DNA of 64,000 nt from Panax quinquefolius (lineage: Eukaryota; Streptophyta; Magnoliopsida; Apiales; Araliaceae): NCBI GenBank assembly GCA_020205615.1, contig JAINUW010000482.1, positions 479,501 to 543,500 of the forward strand. Direction: 5' to 3'. Under the pieces are notes generated by a model. The model did not search any database. It was not told where the DNA came from and was given only the letters and a program-made list of their open reading frames with translations. Shown here in pieces: positions 1-11,094 of the stretch. Position numbers and translations under genes: made by a program. Numbering within the stretch: position 1 is the stretch's first letter; every line of letters starts with the position of its first letter.

Positions 1-1258
1 TGTCAACAACTCCAGCTGTAGGCGGCAATGAGTGAAACCCTCCACAACAGAGACCTCCACTAGTATGGAATGATGCCATCTCTGTCCTCGTGGATAGGTA
101 TCTAAGCCTAACACACTCACAGGATGCAAACATGGGAGCCTCTCATAGGCCAGAACTGTCAATGTAAAGACAAACATCTGCTGCCAGTTAACACTCTTAA
201 CCTATATATGGGAAAAGATAAGTGAAATACTCACCAGCAGAAACAAGTAGAATCCTAACCAAGCCTCGGTTAAGCTCTGCAAGTGCATACACATTCCCCT
301 GAGGAAATAGGCGAAGGTGTAGGAACCCCAATCATACTCTCTGATACAGTCCACGTGTTGAGTGGCGCTGATCAAAGCGAAGGACACCGTAGAAGAGTTA
401 TCTACTATGAAGCAACCCCTAATGATCATCAGGAATAATCACCAAAGAATGTGATCCCTGACACTCACATCATCGGGTATAGGCTCACTCAACAGCCCAT
501 TCATAGCATCTACGCTCAAAGGACCCGCACGTATAGTCCTGCCCTTGAGCGCCTCCACCGGAACTCCTAGCAAGAATCTGACGGCAGTAGGGTTAATATC
601 CGCGCATACAAGACACCGGTACCCCTCCAAACTCCATACCTGTGATAAACCACCAATCCATCGGCATCATCATCACCTCACGATCCGTGAATGGGTGACT
701 GAGTGCAGTGAAACCAGCTCGAGACAATTCCCTGAGGTAACCCCAGGGACAACAGCGGGGAAGGATGGAAAAGAACGCCTCAAATCCCCAGCCATGTACA
801 ATCACTCTATAGTCATCATGTAGAGCCTGATACATAGAGTGGATCTTTGAACCGATTCCCCGAGTACATTTAAAAGCGGGAACCTACACCAAATGCAGAT
901 CAACATCAGAATCCTTTACTCATCATCAATAGGAAAGAAGGAAGATTAAGATCTAACTTTATACCTCATTTACATGCAGGTAAATTGAAGGGTGTCAACT
1001 CAAATCGCCCAGAAGCTTTGGGTTCACTACCTGAATGTCTGGCAAATTCCTAAAAGGAATAGATGCAGCAGGAGCGGCATCCGCAACCGGAACATCATCC
1101 TCCTCGTCCTCGACGTCCGGCATAACTTGGACTGGACGTATCACCGCCTCCACCAAACGACGAGGCTATCTAACAGAATGGGGTTGAGGCACTTAGGAAG
1201 CCCTCCTCCATACACCAGGAGTGGTCCTGCATGAACTACTCGGCTGATCTAGATCCAT
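1..1258 (-). pseudogene. Antisense plant-mobile-domain (PMD) gene, T1 copy, cut by window edge
   Basis: The minus-strand gene model starts at ATG 1258. Exon 1 is 1258-965, with intron 964-884 (GTATAA...GTAG). Exon 2 is 883-235, with intron 234-156 (GTGAGT...ACAG). Exon 3 is 155 to the window edge. The intron positions match the T2 copy exactly. Exon 1 encodes an acidic linker (DVEDEEDD). Exon 2 shows the PMD hallmarks MMMPMDWWFITGMEFGG and DWGSYTFAYFLRGM. PMD proteins occur in plants both as host genes and in transposons; their molecular role is poorly known. The copy is broken: there are stops in exon 1, a frameshift after MEFGGVPV near position 620, and a TGA before LFLMIIRGC that T2 shares. 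Product assignment comes from motif recognition. Confidence 0.7.
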
Positions 1259-2285
1259 AATATCTGGACAATAAGTCTTCAAATCACCCCACAAGGGGTG
1301 TGGAAATGTTTAATCTGGAGCTTTTCAAAATTCATTTTATGACTACATGCATGCGTATTATTTTAACATACGTCTACAGTAGAGTTAAAAATACATGACT
1401 ACCCAATGCCTATATTTTGGAAATTTTTTGACGTAGTCCCCTTTGTAAATAGGACTATCCACATTCACATAGGCATGACTAGGTGGCCATTCAGTAGCAC
1501 ACTTGCACACAGTCATATACATCCTACATGCATTAATACATCATAGTAAAAAAATTTATAAGTGTAGTCTAATTACCAGAATTATTTTGTTTTTCTACCT
1601 TTACTCATTTGTCCTCAAGTAGGATAAGAAATGACAGTAAAAGGTGCCAATTTGACTGTTTTAAAAGTCAAATTTTTTCACATCATTATGTTCAGCATGG
1701 TTTAATACTAACATCTACTATGTTGAATATTTTTTATAAAGTCATATCAGCATACATATTCACTACTATGTGTTTAGATGCATTTCATGTGATAAGTCAT
1801 TTTTCAATGGATAAAATCTGGAAAAGAATACATGCATATGTTACCAAGACAGTGTAGAACACTTGTATGGTGGTAGAATTTTTAGAAAGTCGCTCGAACT
1901 CAGTCAGATCTGAAGAAGAGCTCTCGGATTTCCTTCGTGGCGCCACTTAAAAATGACTTATGAAAGCAACCTGCAGCTTTTTAATACTCACGGTTAGCCG
2001 CAGGTCCATCTGCGGCTACTGCAGGTGTACCTATGACTCCCCTACATGGGTCCCACCCCTATATCTTAGTTTAGTTTGATTTGCAAAGGAGGTCTCACAA
2101 ACTAAAAAGGCCAAATCAGGAATAAAAATGCTACACAACTGAGCAGAATAGCCTCAAATCCTGGTTGTCACAAGTCAAATTATGGCTTTACATATCACTC
2201 ATTGGTATTCACCTAAATGCAAGGTACACTATACCGATGATCTCAGCTTTTGCAAATCATACTCGGCAATGCCTCACATAGATCT
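1259..2285. other. Non-coding spacer upstream of the T1 PMD gene
   Basis: This stretch aligns with 42957-43926 of T2 and holds no coding frame I can support. A minus-strand TATAAAAA at 1738-1731 is kept in T2 (43436-43429) and could serve the antisense PMD gene about 470 bp downstream, but this is weak. At 2008-2037 a 30-bp motif with the core GCAGGTGTACCT resembles a motif just upstream of the LTR TATA box (see findings). Confidence 0.5.
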
Positions 2286-2309
2286 GATGCCGCCAAATAC
2301 AAGGTCACA

Positions 2310-2460
2310 ATGCAGATTTCATTCATTGATAACCTTCCCCTGCGGGGGTCATAACGCAGATTTTATTCATTGATAACCTTCCCCGGCGGGGGTTATAACG
2401 CATTATTCGTCTATGAACGAATACCCGGTGGGGGTTACAATGCGTGTCTATCCGTTGATA
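2310..2460. repeat. Short tandem repeats with CCCC(N)GGGG hairpins, T1
   Basis: About three degenerate units of roughly 50 bp, each carrying a palindromic core such as CCCCTGCGGGGG or CCCCGGCGGGGG followed by TYATAACGC. T2 has an expanded version of about six units at 45585-45835. Tandem repeats between coding sequence and 3' LTR are common in Tat-lineage elements. Confidence 0.75.
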
Positions 2461-2465
2461 CGCAC

Positions 2466-2553
2466 ATCAATGAAGGTCAAGTAGCCTTGACAGTTTACCT
2501 AACAGGGATCTATCCGGTGATACACACATCAACGAAGGTCAGGCAGCCCTGAC
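2466..2553. repeat. Two covarying hairpin repeats, T1
   Basis: Two copies of a unit reading RCACATCAAYGAAGGTC... end in perfect 6-bp hairpins with 4-nt loops. The first is GTCAAG/CTTGAC (2476-2491) and the second GTCAGG/CCTGAC (2538-2553). The A-T to G-C change in the stem is compensated. T2 shows the same pair at 45864-45879 and 45926-45941. Confidence 0.8.
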
Positions 2554-3016
2554 AATACATATTGTTGGTAGTAACTCCAATAGGACCGTGGTATATGTTA
2601 GTGACACAAACCAGGGAAGACCATCCTCATCGAAGAGGACCGGTGATGGAATATGTTATACACATCCTCAAACAGACAAAGCTTTATCCCCACAGATCTC
2701 TTGCATACGAGAGACACATCTTTAGAGTAAAGTTTGTATCAAGGATTCAAGACTTTGGTGATAACCCCAACGTTAACATCCTAGAAGACTTAGATCACAC
2801 GTCCAGGACATCACTGATTGTCATCCCCGGCAGGATTAACAGGGAACCGGCAATCATCCCATCATGTTGGAAAATAATCCAACAAAACACATGCATCATG
2901 CATTTACATCATGTTGCTGCACATGGCATCATGTTTATCTTGTTGCATTTCAAGTGTCTAGGATTCTTTATCCTATCCATGCCTTGCATTGCATGAATAT
3001 GATAAAGAGGGGCATC
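2554..3016 (+). promoter_or_regulatory. 3' untranslated stretch and polypurine tract of T1
   Basis: This non-coding stretch matches 45942-46319 of T2. It ends in the purine-rich ATAAAGAGGGG (about 3002-3012), followed by CATC and the LTR start TGTAGACACTC at 3017. The position directly before a TG-starting LTR is that of the primer for plus-strand DNA synthesis. Confidence 0.75.
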
Positions 3017-3067
3017 TGTAGACACTCAAATTTTACTTTTTATTACTTAACATTGCGGGGAGGCGAT

Positions 3068-3462
3068 TCGTCTTTCAGAGATAACCCTGGAAGACATCTC
3101 ATATACATTCTGGATACCACCGAAAGTTCAGTCTCAACCCTGGAACACACACCGCGAGAATCAATTCCAACCTCGGAGATAACCTCGAGTTTCATCCTTG
3201 GAGATAACCCCAAGGAATGTCGTTACAGTTCTGGCAATAACCCTAGAAATGTTTGTTTCAAATGCATGCAATCAGCTTCAACCTCGGAACTCCCGTCGAG
3301 GCAGTCACTCCAAAGACCCAGAGATAACGTCAGGAGGACAGGCACACTTAAAGATGACCCTGAGGAATTCAAACACTTGCTGCAGTCCAATCTCAGAGAT
3401 AAACCTGAGCAACGTCTGTTTTATCAGCCTAAACTGGAGATAAGCCCGGTGAGGGGTAAAAT
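3068..3462. repeat. Array of short hairpins with AGATAACC loops (U3 of T1)
   Basis: Around nine units spaced 25-60 bp apart, each a 5-6 bp stem with an 8-nt loop close to AGATAACC. Clear cases are CCTTGG/CCAAGG (3196-3215), CTCAG/CTGAG and ACTGG/CCGGT. Stems differ in sequence yet mostly stay paired. The array repeats in both LTRs of T2. Confidence 0.75.
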
Positions 3463-3869
3463 TGTCATCTTGCCACCCCAACCACATTGCGCCATCTCAA
3501 CATCTCATATATACATTTCTACACAACAATGTCCCACAAGAGCCAAGGAGTTACAATCCCGAGTGACTATTACGCATGGCAACACAACGGATAGAATTTG
3601 AAGCTTGAAGACCATGGGCATGGTCCCCTCTTCCTGACTCTGTATAACCTCTAATCCCATGTCATTGCGTAACTCTCGACAACGACGGTCCAAAAAAGGT
3701 CTTATACACCTCAATCGGATGCTCAGATTGATGTTACGCAAGTTGACGGACATCACGGTGCTGCACGCAGTGAGCGTGCTTTGAGATGGCGGGGACTGCA
3801 GAGCAGGGCACCCCGGGCACCCCGTGATGCATCTGTGGCTACCGCAGGTACACCTGCGGCCACCAGCTT

Positions 3870-3877
3870 TATAAATA
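3870..3877 (+). promoter_or_regulatory. TATA box of the T1 LTR
   Basis: TATAAATA lies about 850 bp into the LTR, just after the palindromic GCAGGTACACCTGC region. It is kept at 18777-18784 and 47214-47221 in T2. It probably marks the U3/R boundary about 30 bp downstream. Confidence 0.65.
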
Positions 3878-4189
3878 TAGAGCTTGGGGTGGCCATAATT
3901 CAAGAAAAAAAAGGCAAGGAAGCCCTATCAAATTTTCTCTGTACACCCCCTATATTGAGTGTTTTGTCATTTTAAGCACTTGTTAGCTCACATATAGCTA
4001 TATTTTTACCGATAGGAGTCGAGTGTTCATCCACTTAGAATCATATAAGTCTTCTTTGGCAGCCCACTGTAAGCCTTCTTACACTCTATAAAGCCTTTCT
4101 CTTCATCTTTGCACACATTATTTTTCACATTGAGAGTCGTGTGGTGTGTGTATGCCAAGACTTCTGTCTGTGGTTTTCATTTCTGTCTG

Positions 4190-4442
4190 TATATATATAC
4201 TTATATATGTATATATTTATATATATGGACTAACATTATCGAGTTATGCCTCGATTGAGCTAGACTTATGTCTGGAGCGATTACTTGCTTATATATATAT
4301 ATATATGAACTATTGTCGGATTATGTCCGATGAGCCTGAATTTTACATCCGGTGCATTTACTGCTTTCATATATATGTAGAGAGACAAATCTATGAAATG
4401 ATAAACCGAGCCGGGATTGAGAAATATCCTGTGCGTTTATCA

Positions 4443-4489
<47 letters not shown>

Positions 4490-4636
4490 TTATTTCATTT
4501 GGAGTTTACTTGTTGGCCTTTTACTACTTTTTATTTACATTAGTCCACTTTGGAGTTTACTTCGTGGCAGTTGATCGCATTTATTACTTTATTTACCTTT
4601 CAGATCCCCCATGGAGGTGCTTCGTGGTGGTTGATC

Positions 4637-4673
<37 letters not shown>

Positions 4674-4790
4674 CCGCTTTTATATATTTACATTTCTGAT
4701 CCCCCGTGGAGGTGCATCGTGGTGGCTGATCATGTTTGTATATATATATATTTACAGTTTTTATATATATAACTGCTTACGCTTTTCATA
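4190..4790. repeat. TA-microsatellite modules in the T1 LTR
   Basis: About seven diverged modules of 60-100 bp are separated by (TA)n tracts, the longest at about 4445-4482 and 4639-4670. Early modules contain hairpins (ATCGAG/CTCGAT at 4238-4255, TCGGA/TCCGA at 4316-4330). Later modules share GATCCCCCRTGGAGGTGC and CGTGGTGGYTGATCA. Confidence 0.8.
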
Positions 4791-5206
4791 TAAACTGCGG
4801 CATCATGTGAGCCTAGGAATCGTGTGATCACAGATTCAGTCCACTGAATCTAGATTCGATTCTCGTGATGGACATTTCAGCTGTAAGCAGCTTGAAAATT
4901 ATTCACAGTGTTTGAATTTCCTTAGATGGATTTAATGTCCATGAGGAATTCGGCACTGCTATATATTATTTTCTCGAAGATGCTTCGCATCTCGAAAATA
5001 AAAGAAATCAAGCCGAACATTTAATAATAAAAAGGAAGTATGAAAATGTCTCAATTACTATTGAGCACAGGGTTTGAAAAAACCTCTTTTACAAAACCTC
5101 ACTGCTATATCATGTTGAAAACTGAATTTGTCATACAAATTCAAACCCTTTGTATATAGGAGCGAACGAGGTCTAGCACTACTTCCAAATAAATTACACA
5201 TTGATC

Positions 5207-5228
5207 CACACACACACACACACACACA
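5207..5228. repeat. (CA)n microsatellite in the T1 LTR
   Basis: Eleven CA units. The T2 3' LTR has a shorter tract near 48515-48531, and the T2 5' LTR has only a remnant near 20459. Confidence 0.9.
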
Positions 5229-5569
5229 TTCATATAATAGTTTCTTGAAAAGTGGCGGTCACCGTGGTAACATGGATGTCGGGGGGTGCCTAACACCTTC
5301 CCTCCGCATAATCAAGCCCCCGAACCCAAATGAATGTCAGTTTCACAGACTCGTTTAGCAGTGTCATATCACTGGGTCAATATGCAAACCTTTTCTCGGT
5401 TGCGTTGGTGCAACCAGTTAGAAACACCAACTGGCGACTCTTACAGTCAAATCATCGACATATACATGTCGGACCTTTTTTACTTATTTTTTCAAACAAA
5501 TCTCACATAACATGAGAACACCAAAGAACAAGAACAGAAAAGGGACAAATAAAAATCCCGACGTCGACA

Positions 5570-7960
5570 TGAATCAAGTCCATAGCAGTTCTAGATGATA
5601 AGCTATTCATGGTCAAACATGATTTTTCAGGCCTTAGATCTTGCAATTGTTAAGTTGTTAGGCCATGTAAGTGTATAACTTTTGTAGTCTGACATATGAA
5701 CTACCAAACCATGACACTAGAACACCTAACAGGACTGGGTTGACCAACTACCTGGGTTGAGTTTTTGGAAAATCCAGATTTCTCAAGAACAGTTTCTGGT
5801 TGGTACTTTTACTAAGCCAGATCTTGCTTCTATGATGTTGTTAAGCTACAAAAGTGTATTATTTTTGTACCTTGACATACATACTACATAACTACGACAC
5901 TTTAACACACTAACAAACCATAATCCAAGTTATTAAGGCTTAAAAAGGGACCCTTGACATTGTCTAAGTTTCTGGGCAACCCAGAAACTAAAGAACAGCT
6001 CTAACATGATTTTTGATGGCTTATAACTTCTTCATATGATATAGTTTGACCCTGCAATTGGTTTGTGCATGTAGTATTACATCAATATTACATAGCTAGT
6101 ACACTTTCATGCCCAGAAAGCATCATGAACATAAAATTAGAAGTGGTCAAACTAGGCACCTAGGCACTGAACATCAATGTTCTTGAAGGATCAAAAACAC
6201 CTATAGCGATAGTTTTGTCGTGATAGACCCCTTTGGCGACAGTTTTATTAAAAATGAATTATTTAATTTAAATAATTAGAATAAAATGGAAAATAATTAT
6301 GAAAAATTCATAATTAATTTTTAAAAATTATTTGATGGTATAAAAATTAACTTTTAATAATTTGAGATATATTTCATAAATATTTTAATTTATTTAAATA
6401 TTAATGATATTAAATTTATTTAATAATTATATTAAATAAATTACTTAAAAATGATTTTAATATTTTAAAAATCATTTGAAAATATATTAAAGTGTTAGAA
6501 AATATTTTAAGTTATTTTGAATGACTTTTAATATTTTGGGATGAATTTCATTAATAATTTAATATTAATGATAATAAATTTATTTAATAATTGTATTAAA
6601 TAAATTATGGAAAATGGTTTTAATGTTTTAAAAATCATATAAAAATGATTTAAAAGCGTTTTAAAAATGTTTTAAGTTATAATATATAACTTTTAGTATT
6701 TTGTCATGAAATACATTAATATTTTAATATTAATGGCGACTAATTAATAATGGTTTTAAATATTTTAAAATCATTTAAAGCGATATTAAGGTATTAAAAC
6801 TACTTTGAGATATTATAAATAACTTATAATATTTTGACATGGATTTCATAAATATTTGAAATTTATTAAATATTAATGATAATGGAATTATCTGATATTT
6901 AAATCATTTAAAAGGATAATAATGATTAAAAATCATTATAAATGATCATAATTACTTGAAAATTATTATGAGCTTTTGAAAAATGTTTTGACTAGTAATT
7001 AACTTATCTAAAATAATATTGAAGCAGTTAAGTAGAGTCTTATTGAAAATAGGCTCGATAGTTATCTGATTAGACAATCGAGATGTCGAAATAGTATTGA
7101 ACTCAACTCAAACTGAAATAGTTTGACTTCATACCGAGTCTTATGTGTTTTAGTGACTATTAGGAATATGTGCTTATGTGTTTAAGTTATATTATAACTG
7201 TAATTAAAAGTTTTATATGTGATGAAATTATTCTAATTGAGCGATCGATATTATCAATAATAGGTCTTTCAACATCAGCTAAAATATATTGTGTAACAGC
7301 AGTCGATGATACATGCAAGTTCTTGTACTTTTGTTGTGCAAGTTCTCAAACTCAAACTTGAGTTATTATTTCAAAGCATGCTTATGGTTAATCATTGTTA
7401 ATTATATCACATCTTTGATTATTGATTCGAACGTTGTGCATATTGCATATGATTAATGATCACCTTCATTACCATTTGGTTCAGTTAAATTATTCATGTT
7501 CATTGTTGGCCATTCATTATTATTGACTCGGTCATTCAGTTATGAAAATTGATTCATGTTCTTTCATAATTATTATATTGTTAAAAGTTTGTCATCTTAT
7601 TATTCTTTTCAATCATGATATATCTTTCTTTGAACTTAAACTTGTTTGGCAAACTTGTTGTTCACCCTTGCTATATCATGATAAACATTTTAGATTAAGA
7701 CGAAACTTCGGATGCAGGCAAAGACAAAGACAAGTTCTAGGATTAGATTATTTTACAGTTAAAAGTGTAATAATATAGGAGGCAAATAACATTATAAGTC
7801 CTGTAGGATATGACTTTATGTATTAAATTAAGGTTATCGACCTTGGGGAGTATGTGTAAAGGTATTTGTATAAACAATTTATATTTATATCTTTCACAGT
7901 AGTTATAAAAATGATGTACCAGGTTCGTGGTGAATAGTACCCAAATTTGGGGATGTCACA
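5570..7960. repeat. X: LTR fragment of an unidentified element
   Basis: Non-coding, very AT-rich sequence bounded on the left by T1 and on the right by GGGGATGTCACA, after which minus-strand T0 reverse transcriptase begins abruptly. The CA terminus and the GGGGRYGTCACA end resemble the LTR ends of the chromoviruses further right (GGGGGCGTCACA), so I read X as an LTR that landed in T0 and was later cut by T1. At 6250-6900 there are about four degenerate tandem units of 140-200 bp (TTTTAATATTTTAAAAATCAT starts). Orientation and family are not certain. Confidence 0.5.
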
Positions 7961-8230
7961 CGCACCTTCCCTCTAGGTTTAGGCACGAGGACTATATTGG
8001 ATAGCCACTCAGGGTATGTTAATACCATGATGATGCCGGCTTAAAATTATTTCAAAATTCTTCTTTGACTTTCAAACTCCACTCAGGTTTTAATCGCCTG
8101 ATTTTCTATCTGACTGGCTTGAATCCTCTCTGATGGAAAGGCGATGAATGACGATGTAAGTGGACAAACTGACCATGTCTTCATGAGACCATGCAAACAA
8201 ATTCTAGAATTGTGTCAATAGAGTAACCAT
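7961..8230 (-). pseudogene. T0 reverse transcriptase, N-terminal remnant
   Basis: The minus strand reads HQRGFKPVR, then LKPEWSLKVKEEF, then after a one-base shift YPEWLSNIVLVPKPRGKVR. This is the typical entry into Ty3/Tat reverse transcriptase, just before the first conserved catalytic block. The frame stops where X begins at 7960, so the palm domain with its catalytic aspartates is missing from this piece. A stop (EEF*) and a frameshift show decay. Confidence 0.75.
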
Positions 8231-9109
8231 GTTATTCCTTTGTCTTGGAGTAAGGTATGTACCAATCTGGATTTATTTGGGGTTTTTCTGAGGTTCTGAG
8301 GTTAAAAGAGGTGGTTGGATCAAGATTTGGCTTGGGTTTATCTTCGACCCATTCTTTGATCTCCTGAGGCACCTTATAGTGCTTTTAATCTCCATCAAGT
8401 CAGAGTCCAACTTTACATCAAAGTTGTAGTCCTATTGAAGAATATGCATTCCATCAGAAAATTTAGGCACATCTAACTTTAGAGTCCTGAAACAAAATGC
8501 TTTCACTTTATATATGAAACTGTTTAATCATACAGAGTGTTAGCATGAAATAACAAAAACAATTGCTAATACTATGCAACAAAAGTAAGCAATTATTGTT
8601 ATCTATCGGGACAGAGGGAGTTTTTACCCTTTTTATACTTTTCGGCAAATACAAGGAGTGGTGCTCCAATTGTCAAGGGTTAAGTCTTAGTGGACAGTTG
8701 TGATGAAGGGGTTGTTATCTTCCTCCTTCGCTTGAATGATGACCATGATTTCTAAGCAGTCATCATCTAAGATATCCTTGTTCATACCCTCAGTATGTGC
8801 CAGGAAGTACATCTTCGATAACCGCCTCTTAATGTTTTGTTTATACCTGATTCCCTTCCTCTATGTTTGGGTCTAGAATCAAGACTTCCTTTCCTTTAAT
8901 CGGTATCAGCTTAGGAAATAACATAGCTACCACAGAGGCAGGAACCTTGGTGAAGGCCATCTGAGAATCGATGTTGTCGGTTTAGGCAAAAAGCTTGTAG
9001 ATGAAAGGAAAGGTGTATACTTGTCTTTGGTTCTATATTTGAACCAGGAGGAGTAGCCTAGTCCAGATGTCTCTGTCTTGCTAGGAACTTGAATTGGGCA
9101 TTTGATTCC
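8231..9109 (-). pseudogene. T0 linker between G-patch and reverse transcriptase, decayed
   Basis: This stretch should continue the T0 pol frame on the minus strand, but I find only short broken frames and no domain I can name. I see no other gene here. Confidence 0.4.
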
Positions 9110-9935
9110 CTATTGATTCTTTCCTAACCCTTGTCCAGGTTGGAAACCTAAGGATATCATTTCTTGAGTTGCCGACATTACTTTGGCAGAAACTCTGGGT
9201 TTCAAAGCTAGAGGCCCAATGGGTTGGTAGTGAGTGTTACTCACCTCAAGGTCTTGGAAGCTGACAAACTCAACTTCTGTATTGAAACTGATGAGAGGTA
9301 TATCACTTTGGACAAGATACTCTGGCTCAGCATTAACAGTGACCAGATTATTGTTGATGATATACTTAAGCTGTTGATGAAGAGTGGATGGGACGGCTCC
9401 CGCCATATAGATCCAAGGTCTTCCCAATAGTAAGTTATATCCTATAGTGATTTTTAGCACTTGAAATGATATGTAGAATGTATGTGGACCAATTTCCACT
9501 GGTAATTTAATCTCTCCGGTAGAATTTCACCGAAATCCATCAAAAACTTTGATGATTGTATGGTTGGTTCAAATCATGTTGAGATTGATGTTCATTTTCT
9601 CTAATGTGGTATAGGGGCAGATTTTTAGGGATAATCATCCATCTATTAGTACTCCTCCGACCACATATCTGGAAGACAACACCGCTATGTGCAATGACTT
9701 AAAATGACCTGTCCCTTCAGGAGGTATATCATCATCAGTGAAGGATATAACATTACTATTAAAGATGTGATCTACCAGATGATGAAAGTTTTCAACATAC
9801 ATTGTCTTTGGCAAGTGGGCTTCTTCTAATATTTTCAATAAGACCCTCCAGTGATCTTCTGAACAGAAAACCAAGTCCAGAGTATAGATCAATTGTGGAG
9901 CTTCTTTCAAGCTTTGAACCACCTTGGTTTCATTT
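9110..9935 (-). pseudogene. T0 aspartic protease and G-patch region
   Basis: The first frame (9922-9635) holds EEAHLPKTMYVENFHHLVDHI-type sequence and FTDDDIPPEGTGHFKSLHI and ends at VLIDG, where a stop falls inside the protease active-site motif. After further stops the second frame (9499-9110) shows IGPHTFYISFQ, LLGRPWIYMAGAVPSTLHQQ and a terminal G-patch GFQPGQGLGKNQ. A protease followed by LLGRPW and a G-patch is characteristic of the Tat lineage. The protease cannot be active: the catalytic Asp is followed directly by Gly and a stop. Confidence 0.8.
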
Positions 9936-11094
9936 TATCCCATGTTGCGGAGGAATTTTTCAATCTTCTCCCTGGGCACTTTCCCTTTAGATCTGATAAT
10001 AGGCTTCATCTCTCGTTGAGGGAGATATAGTGAATTTTCGTTAGACACTACAGCAGTTGTGTTTGATGTTGATCCTTCAGCCTCTCCATAATTCCATGGG
10101 ACTTTTTTATGCCTGGTGATATGATATTGTGGCTTAAATGGAAATATGATTGGCTTTGGTGCAACCATTTTCAAAGGGTTTTTAACTCCTTTGAGCTTGA
10201 TTGGTTGAATTGTAAATGATGTGGCAACCAAATCTCCCTCAGAGAATATAACTTCTACGACTTCCTTCCATCCTGGAGGAAATATGTTCCTACTCTCATG
10301 TGATACAGCGTCATCGTTTGCCATTTATAGGTCACCGTTGTTAATCATGTTTTGGATAAGATGGCGGAGTACCCAATATTCCTCAGTGTTATGACCACGA
10401 GAGTGGGAGTGGTATTGACATACTCTAGTAGCATCAAATCATTTTGAGCATAGATTGACTGGAGGTAGTAGTGCTATGATTTTTCCATCATTAATCAGCA
10501 TCTGCAATATTTCTTCCATCGGTTAGCCTAAATAGGTGAATTCCCTTTTGTTGGCAAAATCCCGATGGGCTTTAGCTCTTACTTTTTTGGAAAGCTTTTC
10601 CTCTAAGGATTCACTTTCTTGGGTAAGTGGGGTAGCATTTGTGATAAGAGAAAGGAGGCTGGCATGCTCCTGACTGAACAACTGTCGTATGACTTGGTGT
10701 TGATGAATCACCAGTTCTGCCAGTTGATTGACTTGTTCTCCAAGAGACTTTAACTCTTGTTCCATCATGAACTGAAACTCTGAATAATTCCATTTGTCAA
10801 CATTATCCTTGTTGGTTTGAGAAGAACCCCCAACATATTTGAGGTACATAGAGCTCTCTCCACTGCAACTATTGATCATGTTAACCTCCTCTTTCTGGTG
10901 TTGAGGAAGAGGGTTGTCTTGAACATATGGTTGCTCGGGCTTGGTCACCATGATCTCACCACAGTCAATTAACTCTTGGATTTTATGTTTAAGGGCCCAA
11001 AATTCTTGAGTATCGTGGCCTGGAGCTCCAGAATGGTAAGCACAAGTCTTGCTTGTATTGAAACCATTTCCACTTGGATTTTGCTGATGGAAGG
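9936..11094 (-). pseudogene. T0 gag C-terminal half
   Basis: The frames at 11094-10523 and 10324-9935 carry CAYHSGAPGHDTQEFWALKH, the nucleocapsid-like block of Tat gag. Here the last metal-ligand position reads Phe (QEFW), so the finger is broken. Further on are KIQELIDCGEIMV, a possible coiled coil (about 10760-10640) and the KVPWNYGEAE block before the protease. The ORF N-terminus that starts at 11128 comes from the Copia LTR and is artificial: true gag sequence begins at FHQQNPSGNG and its upstream half is at 62222-63397. Confidence 0.8.

Larger units (their letters stand above)
1..5569 (+). mobile_element. T1: 3' part of a Tat-like LTR retrotransposon
   Basis: T1 is the distal part of an LTR element that begins left of the window. 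In order it holds an antisense PMD gene, a spacer, short tandem repeats, a polypurine tract and a 2.55-kb 3' LTR. The same order recurs at 40991-48874 in T2, interrupted there by a solo LTR, so the two are copies of one family. Orientation is plus, judged from the polypurine tract, the LTR TATA box and the integrase remnant in T2. The base after the LTR (5570) starts unrelated sequence; the matching target-site copy lies outside the window. Assignment to the Tat lineage rests on that integrase remnant. Confidence 0.85.
3017..5569 (+). repeat. 3' LTR of T1
   Basis: The LTR runs from TGTAGACACTC to CGTCGACA (2553 bp) and matches 46320-48874 (T2 3' LTR, 2555 bp) and the truncated 17913-20640. 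Layout: a hairpin array in the presumed U3 (3068-3460), a GC-rich stretch, a TATA box at 3870, then a long part made of diverged modules separated by (TA)n tracts (4190-4790), a (CA)n tract and a conserved terminal 300 bp. It carries no coding frame; the IYIYIY-type frames seen here are read-through of TA repeats. Confidence 0.9.
7961..11094 (-). mobile_element. T0 (left piece): degenerate Tat-lineage Ty3 element
   Basis: Minus-strand remnants of gag C-terminus, protease, G-patch and the start of reverse transcriptase. The piece ends at 11094 where Copia-A begins; the upstream gag half resumes at 62222. The flanking GAAGG at 11090-11094 and 62217-62221 proves the two pieces were once joined. 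At the left the RT is cut by X. Confidence 0.85.

Noticed and set aside
1609..1857. Small frame repeated in T1 and T2 (43421-43660) that could be a conserved short protein
   Set aside because: The two differ mainly by amino-acid-changing substitutions and end differently, as expected for non-coding DNA.
2864..3601. A 245-codon plus-strand open frame across the polypurine tract and LTR start of T1
   Set aside because: It crosses the element boundary, has no recognisable motif, and the same region in T2 is not open. It is chance.
4146..4827. Long plus-strand frames rich in Ile-Tyr
   Set aside because: Direct translation of (TA)n tracts; the same happens at 19188-20081 and 47498-47859.
5570..7960. 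X as a single-copy host intergenic stretch
   Set aside because: It cuts T0 reverse transcriptase sharply and ends in GGGGATGTCACA, so it is inserted material, although its family remains open.
9224..9430. Plus-strand frame opposite the T0 protease region
   Set aside because: Shadow of the minus-strand pol frame, which has clear homology.
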